32,666 bases of DNA. Source: a virus. The stretch is taken from IMG/VR virus record IMGVR_UViG_3300032086_002243, positions 1 through 32,666 of that record; one strand, given 5' to 3'. Of the stretch, positions 29,745 through 32,666 are shown piece after piece (position 1 is the stretch's first letter; the number at the start of each line of letters is the position of its first letter). Position numbers and translations under genes: made by a program. The notes under the pieces are model-generated. The model worked only from the letters and a program-made list of their open reading frames with translations. It was not told the origin of the DNA and did no database searches.

Positions 29745-30050
29745 ATGGTTAGAGTTTTACTACTTAAGGACGATGAAAAACTCGTTGAAGAGGCTCTTAC
29801 CCACACAGGTAAGAGGGACATCTATCTCGCTATGGACGAGAATGTCGAAAACAGATTCCGAATCGAAGCACTCGGTCTTGACCGATACGCTCTCGTCGGT
29901 GCTGATGTAGACCATTCAGCATACGATGTAGTTCTCGGAGGCTCAAAACCCGCACCAAAGAAAACATACGGCAAGAAATCTAAGAAAGAGGAACTTGCCG
30001 CAGAAGTTGAGGCGGTAGCAGATGAGTCAAGTGAAGAAATACTCGAATGA
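29745..30050 (+). CDS. Hypothetical protein with basic then acidic tail, 101 aa
   Basis: Leaderless ATG 29745. The first 70 residues look like a compact alpha/beta domain; then a lysine-rich PAPKKTYGKKSKKEE and an Ala/Glu-rich acidic tail. Its last 29 nt overlap the nuclease gene. Function unknown; the tail resembles interaction segments. Confidence 0.6.
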   Translation: MVRVLLLKDDEKLVEEALTHTGKRDIYLAMDENVENRFRIEALGLDRYALVGADVDHSAYDVVLGGSKPAPKKTYGKKSKKEELAAEVEAVADESSEEILE

Positions 30051-30987
30051 GTGGTATAAGATACACGGTCAAGAATTCGGGCATACAAACCCGATAAAAG
30101 CGGCACAGGGAGGCTACCCTGTTCGTTTGTCTAAATCATCGTTTATTCAATACGATTCTTGTCCCCGTAAATACTGGTGGAATGCCGTAGCAGAAATTAG
30201 AGAACCCCCTACTCATTACATGGTTCACGGAACTGCGGTGCATAGAGCATTGGAAAATGCTTATGGTAACTGGGATAAAGAGGACGAGAAACCTACTGAA
30301 CTGTTGCCACTCGCCCTAAAGGATTGGGAGGCTGACGGTCATCATGTCCCCCATCAACATTGGGACGATGACCAAAAGACTACCTATGAGATGTCTGTCG
30401 AGGCTTTGATGGAACTTGAAGAAGAACGACTTAAGCGTTGGGGATTAGAAGGCTTCTCCCCAGTGGAGTTTGAAGTAAAGCATACTATCAAACACCCCGA
30501 ACATAATGTCATTTTGGTAGGTATGATTGACGGTGTGCTTCGACACCCCGACGGCTCTCTTGTTATTGCTGAATTGAAAACTGGTAAGGCTACCAAGGGT
30601 AAATTGACAAAGACTCGCAAAGAACTGTGCTACTATCGGTATATGCTTTCGCTTCTTGGTTACGAAGAAGCAGTTTATTTCTACTATTTGTTCCCCGAAT
30701 GCACTAACACGGACTTGTATCATGAGTTAGATGGTAAGAAAGGAACAGAAGTGTGGTTGGGTAATTTGCAGGGTATGGCGGTTCTTGAGAAGGTCAACAC
30801 CCGTAGTGTGAATGCTATGCACAAATCCTTAAACAAGGCTTGTGAAGGTATCACTAATGGCGTTTGGGACATGAAGTGGAATGACTACTTCTGCACCGAA
30901 TGGTGCGGGTTCAACCTGTCCTGTGAAAGTCAACTGCTTGGTCTTGAAGGCGACCCAACACTTTCATATACTGCCGATGGAGAGTGA
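30022..30987 (+). CDS. Cas4/RecB-type PD-(D/E)XK exonuclease with Fe-S cysteines, 321 aa
   Basis: DNA exonuclease or helicase-nuclease type. Core: His74 in HGTAVHRALE, Asp170 in VGMIDG, and Glu184-Leu-Lys186 in IAELKTG, the D...ExK signature, then the CYYRYMLSLLGY QxxxY-like helix. Cys47 (SCPRK) and Cys291, Cys295 and Cys301 near the C-terminus match the four-cysteine Fe-S cluster of Cas4/AddB. Not a CRISPR Cas4: no array or other cas gene is near. Likely recombination, end processing or host DNA degradation. Overlaps the previous gene. Confidence 0.85.
   Translation: MSQVKKYSNEWYKIHGQEFGHTNPIKAAQGGYPVRLSKSSFIQYDSCPRKYWWNAVAEIREPPTHYMVHGTAVHRALENAYGNWDKEDEKPTELLPLALKDWEADGHHVPHQHWDDDQKTTYEMSVEALMELEEERLKRWGLEGFSPVEFEVKHTIKHPEHNVILVGMIDGVLRHPDGSLVIAELKTGKATKGKLTKTRKELCYYRYMLSLLGYEEAVYFYYLFPECTNTDLYHELDGKKGTEVWLGNLQGMAVLEKVNTRSVNAMHKSLNKACEGITNGVWDMKWNDYFCTEWCGFNLSCESQLLGLEGDPTLSYTADGE
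30964..30980 (+). promoter_or_regulatory. TATA box plus CTGCCGAT element
   Basis: TCATATACTGCCGATGG at the end of the nuclease gene; 30 nt from ATG 30994. Confidence 0.65.
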
Positions 30988-30993
30988 TTAAAC

Positions 30994-31143
30994 ATGGAAT
31001 GTCCAAAATGCAAAGGAAAGGAATATGAAACTGATGCTATGATGTTGGTCATGGGTCAAGAGGGTGCAGACGAAAAAATGCTTGTGGTTCACACTTGTAA
31101 AGCAGAAGGTTGTGGGGAAAAATGGAGAGGCAAAGCCTATTGA
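30994..31143 (+). CDS. TFS/TFIIS-like zinc ribbon, 49 aa
   Basis: CPKC (3-6) and CKAEGC (35-40) flank a hairpin containing GADEKM (24-29), which aligns by eye with the RSADEPM/ADE loop of TFIIS and archaeal TFS, whose Asp-Glu pair enters the RNA polymerase active site. GEKWR after the last Cys matches CGHxWR. Only the C-terminal ribbon is present; the TFS N-terminal ribbon is absent. The second knuckle has four residues between cysteines instead of two. Could stimulate transcript cleavage or inhibit host RNA polymerase. Leaderless; overlaps the primase gene. Confidence 0.6.
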   Translation: MECPKCKGKEYETDAMMLVMGQEGADEKMLVVHTCKAEGCGEKWRGKAY

Positions 31144-32156
31144 AGTTCCCAAGAGAGATAGGGCTAAAGAGAGCATTGGTGAATCAAAAACCAGTCTACG
31201 AAAACTATGTTCGCAAACTCGGTAGGTTGTCATCATGCTACACAAGTCTATACGCTTTCAAGAATGTGGACGAAGAGGGCAAGCCCGATTACAGAACCGC
31301 TATCATAGACCGAGCGTGGTGGGACTTTGACGCAGGGGAACGGGGAGGAATCGAACTTGTCAAGCAAGATGTCGCTAAACTTATCGGGCGATTGGTGGGA
31401 GATGTGCGACTGGTCGCAACTGGACGAGGCTTCCATATCCACCAAATTTTCTCGGAATCAGTCGTAGGCGAAGAGTATCGTCTGCCGCTTGAACACTATC
31501 AACGCAGAATGGCAAGAGGGCTTGTCACTCTCGATGGCGTAGGCTTCCCCGAAAAGATGACGAGAATCCCCTCAACATACAATCCAAAAAGAAATAGGTG
31601 GGCGGTGATTATTGATGCACAGGAGTTTGCCAAAAACCCCGAAAACTATCACATACCTACCACTCCTTCCCCGAAATACGAACATTTAGACCCCTTTGGT
31701 GACTGTGATACGGAAAATGGCTTTGATTTTGTATCTTGGGTAGCAGATTACAAACCTATCAAAGATGACTACACGGTAGTTGAAAGCGTAGAACTTGAAG
31801 AGGGGTTCTTGAACGCAGGCACAGTTCCACTGATGCCCTGTCTCGCTCACGCAGTCAATCAAGATAACCCGCCCCATCATGTCCGTGTTGCTCTTGTTCA
31901 GCACATGGCTGATACCTTAAGAGATTTTGCAGACCCACAGGCTATCAGTCCCGAACAAAAAAAACTCATCGAAGATGAAATTTTTGATTACATAAAGAGT
32001 TTGCATTGGTCAAATTGGAATCCTACTGTGTCAAGAAAGGGAATCAAGACGACTATGAAATACAAGAGAACACCGTCATGTGCATGGTTCGTAGCAAGAA
32101 ATATGTGTGCAGGTAAGTGTTGGAGATACGATGGGACGGTAGAAACGCCTAACTAA
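31122..32156 (+). CDS. AEP primase with fused PriL-like Fe-S C-terminal domain, 344 aa
   Basis: Makes primers for the polymerase. Catalytic core: WDFD (Asp68, Asp70), the TGRGFHIH motif (100-107) and a motif III region MTRIPSTYNPKRNRW (146-160). The C-terminal 110 residues carry Cys240, Cys320, Cys329 and Cys333 (MPC; SCAW; NMCAGKCW), the spacing style of the 4Fe-4S domain of the primase large subunit PriL. One protein thus combines PriS- and PriL-type parts. ATG 31122 overlaps the TFS-like gene by 22 nt. An upstream TTG (31110) is less likely. Confidence 0.85.
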   Translation: MERQSLLKFPREIGLKRALVNQKPVYENYVRKLGRLSSCYTSLYAFKNVDEEGKPDYRTAIIDRAWWDFDAGERGGIELVKQDVAKLIGRLVGDVRLVATGRGFHIHQIFSESVVGEEYRLPLEHYQRRMARGLVTLDGVGFPEKMTRIPSTYNPKRNRWAVIIDAQEFAKNPENYHIPTTPSPKYEHLDPFGDCDTENGFDFVSWVADYKPIKDDYTVVESVELEEGFLNAGTVPLMPCLAHAVNQDNPPHHVRVALVQHMADTLRDFADPQAISPEQKKLIEDEIFDYIKSLHWSNWNPTVSRKGIKTTMKYKRTPSCAWFVARNMCAGKCWRYDGTVETPN

Positions 32157-32167
32157 TCTGCGTTGTC

Positions 32168-32181
32168 TTATTAAAGAGACA
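32168..32181 (+). promoter_or_regulatory. TATA-type box TTATTAAAGAGACA
   Basis: 29 nt from ATG 32187; resembles the box at 29715. Confidence 0.55.
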
Positions 32182-32186
32182 CAGAT

Positions 32187-32666
32187 ATGGGTATATCAAT
32201 GCTGATAGTAGACGATAGAGAGAACGACCTTTTGATACACAAACTGTATTCTGTTATGGGTAAGAAGGAGAATGGCGGTCATGTTTTTGTCAAGCGTCTT
32301 ATTTCTGCGGATTATATCATGGGTGAAATCGGCATTGAAGCAAAAGAGATAAACGACCTGTATCATTCTATTTTGGGTCATGGTCGAAGCAGAACAATTA
32401 TGGGTCAACTAACAGACCTTGTGAATAACTTTGAAAGACCTATGCTTGTTGTCTATGGGACGAAACTCAAGCCGTATGTTAGAGGTGGAGGACGAGTCGC
32501 AATCGCAAGAGAGATGAAAAAGATGATGGCGGTTATCAAAAAGTTCAAACAAAATCTATATCTTGCATTCCCCCAAATTCAATACATGGAACTATCCAGT
32601 ATGGACGAAATGGTAGATTGGTTATCCTCGATGCACCATAACATGAGAGTTAGAGGTGTCAGCACT
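32187..32666 (+). CDS. ERCC4/XPF-type nuclease (partial, runs off the right edge)
   Basis: Structure-specific endonuclease family (XPF/Mus81/Hef). MLIVDDREN (5-13) gives the conserved DxRE start, YIMGEIGIEAKE (43-54) is the GDYVIGD...ERK motif with Ala for the Arg of ERK, and ILGHGRSRTIMGQL (62-75) followed by FERPMLVVYG (82-91) completes the fold. At least 160 residues are present; no stop in the window. It would resolve branched replication or recombination intermediates. Leaderless ATG. Confidence 0.82.
   Translation, partial: MGISMLIVDDRENDLLIHKLYSVMGKKENGGHVFVKRLISADYIMGEIGIEAKEINDLYHSILGHGRSRTIMGQLTDLVNNFERPMLVVYGTKLKPYVRGGGRVAIAREMKKMMAVIKKFKQNLYLAFPQIQYMELSSMDEMVDWLSSMHHNMRVRGVST

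Noticed and set aside
30022-30987. Cas4-like nuclease as evidence of a CRISPR system
   Set aside because: No repeat array, cas1, cas2 or effector in the window; Cas4/RecB-type nucleases are common in archaeal virus replication modules.

Overview
The window looks like about a third of a double-stranded DNA virus genome (or integrated provirus) of a marine archaeon, most like the magroviruses proposed for Marine Group II Euryarchaeota (Poseidoniales). Three things support this. First, there is a virus-type terminase large subunit at the left edge. Second, there is an almost complete archaeal/eukaryotic-type replisome on the right: family B DNA polymerase, PCNA-like clamp, RFC small subunit, AEP primase, RPA-like protein, RecA-like ATPase, AAA+ helicase candidate, Cas4/RecB-type nuclease and ERCC4-type nuclease. 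Third, the transcription signals are archaeal: TATA boxes, several leaderless starts 27-30 nt from the TATA box, and strong Shine-Dalgarno (SD) sites inside operons. The host assignment is inference from gene content; no rRNA, tRNA or host gene is present.

Layout. Positions 1-4336 are all minus strand: terminase (with an apparent 1-nt frameshift), a tiny zinc protein, a metallophosphoesterase and five small unknown genes. Positions 4337-9241 are an unusual control-rich region. It holds long GA tracts, helically phased A-tracts, hairpins, a strong terminator, and two promoters that share an upstream element with nearly the same spacing to the TATA box. Set in it are one large plus-strand gene, one small zinc protein and a minus-strand cluster of three small genes. 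Positions 9242-16830 are plus-strand operons of mostly unknown small proteins, including a run of eight overlapping mini-genes (14313-15627), seven of them with zinc-ribbon-like cysteines. An AT-rich gap at 16831-17127, with a perfect 18-bp inverted repeat, separates this from the replication module (17128 to the end).

The most striking gene is at 5144-7438. It encodes a membrane-anchored protein that joins a glutamine-synthetase-fold amidoligase to a class II (Ntn) glutamine amidotransferase. The presumed nucleophilic cysteine lies at residue 395, directly after a second hydrophobic segment. With the gamma-glutamylcyclotransferase/AIG2-like gene at 21334-21702, the window encodes three activities of a predicted amide-bond-forming modification system: a ligase, an ammonia donor and a gamma-glutamyl-amine remover. 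In a lipid-enveloped archaeal host without peptidoglycan, its substrate is unknown.

The replication genes sit in short overlapping operons. Several are headed by a TATA box followed directly by a CTGNCGAT-like block, usually with the start codon 29-30 nt from the TATA box, so their mRNAs should be leaderless. Operon-internal genes and another promoter class (TTATATCC, start at 40-44 nt) use SD sites such as GGAGGAATACAAATG. Regulators are plentiful: four small winged-helix-like proteins with a shared motif, a zinc-ribbon/HTH protein and a TFS/TFIIS-like zinc ribbon.
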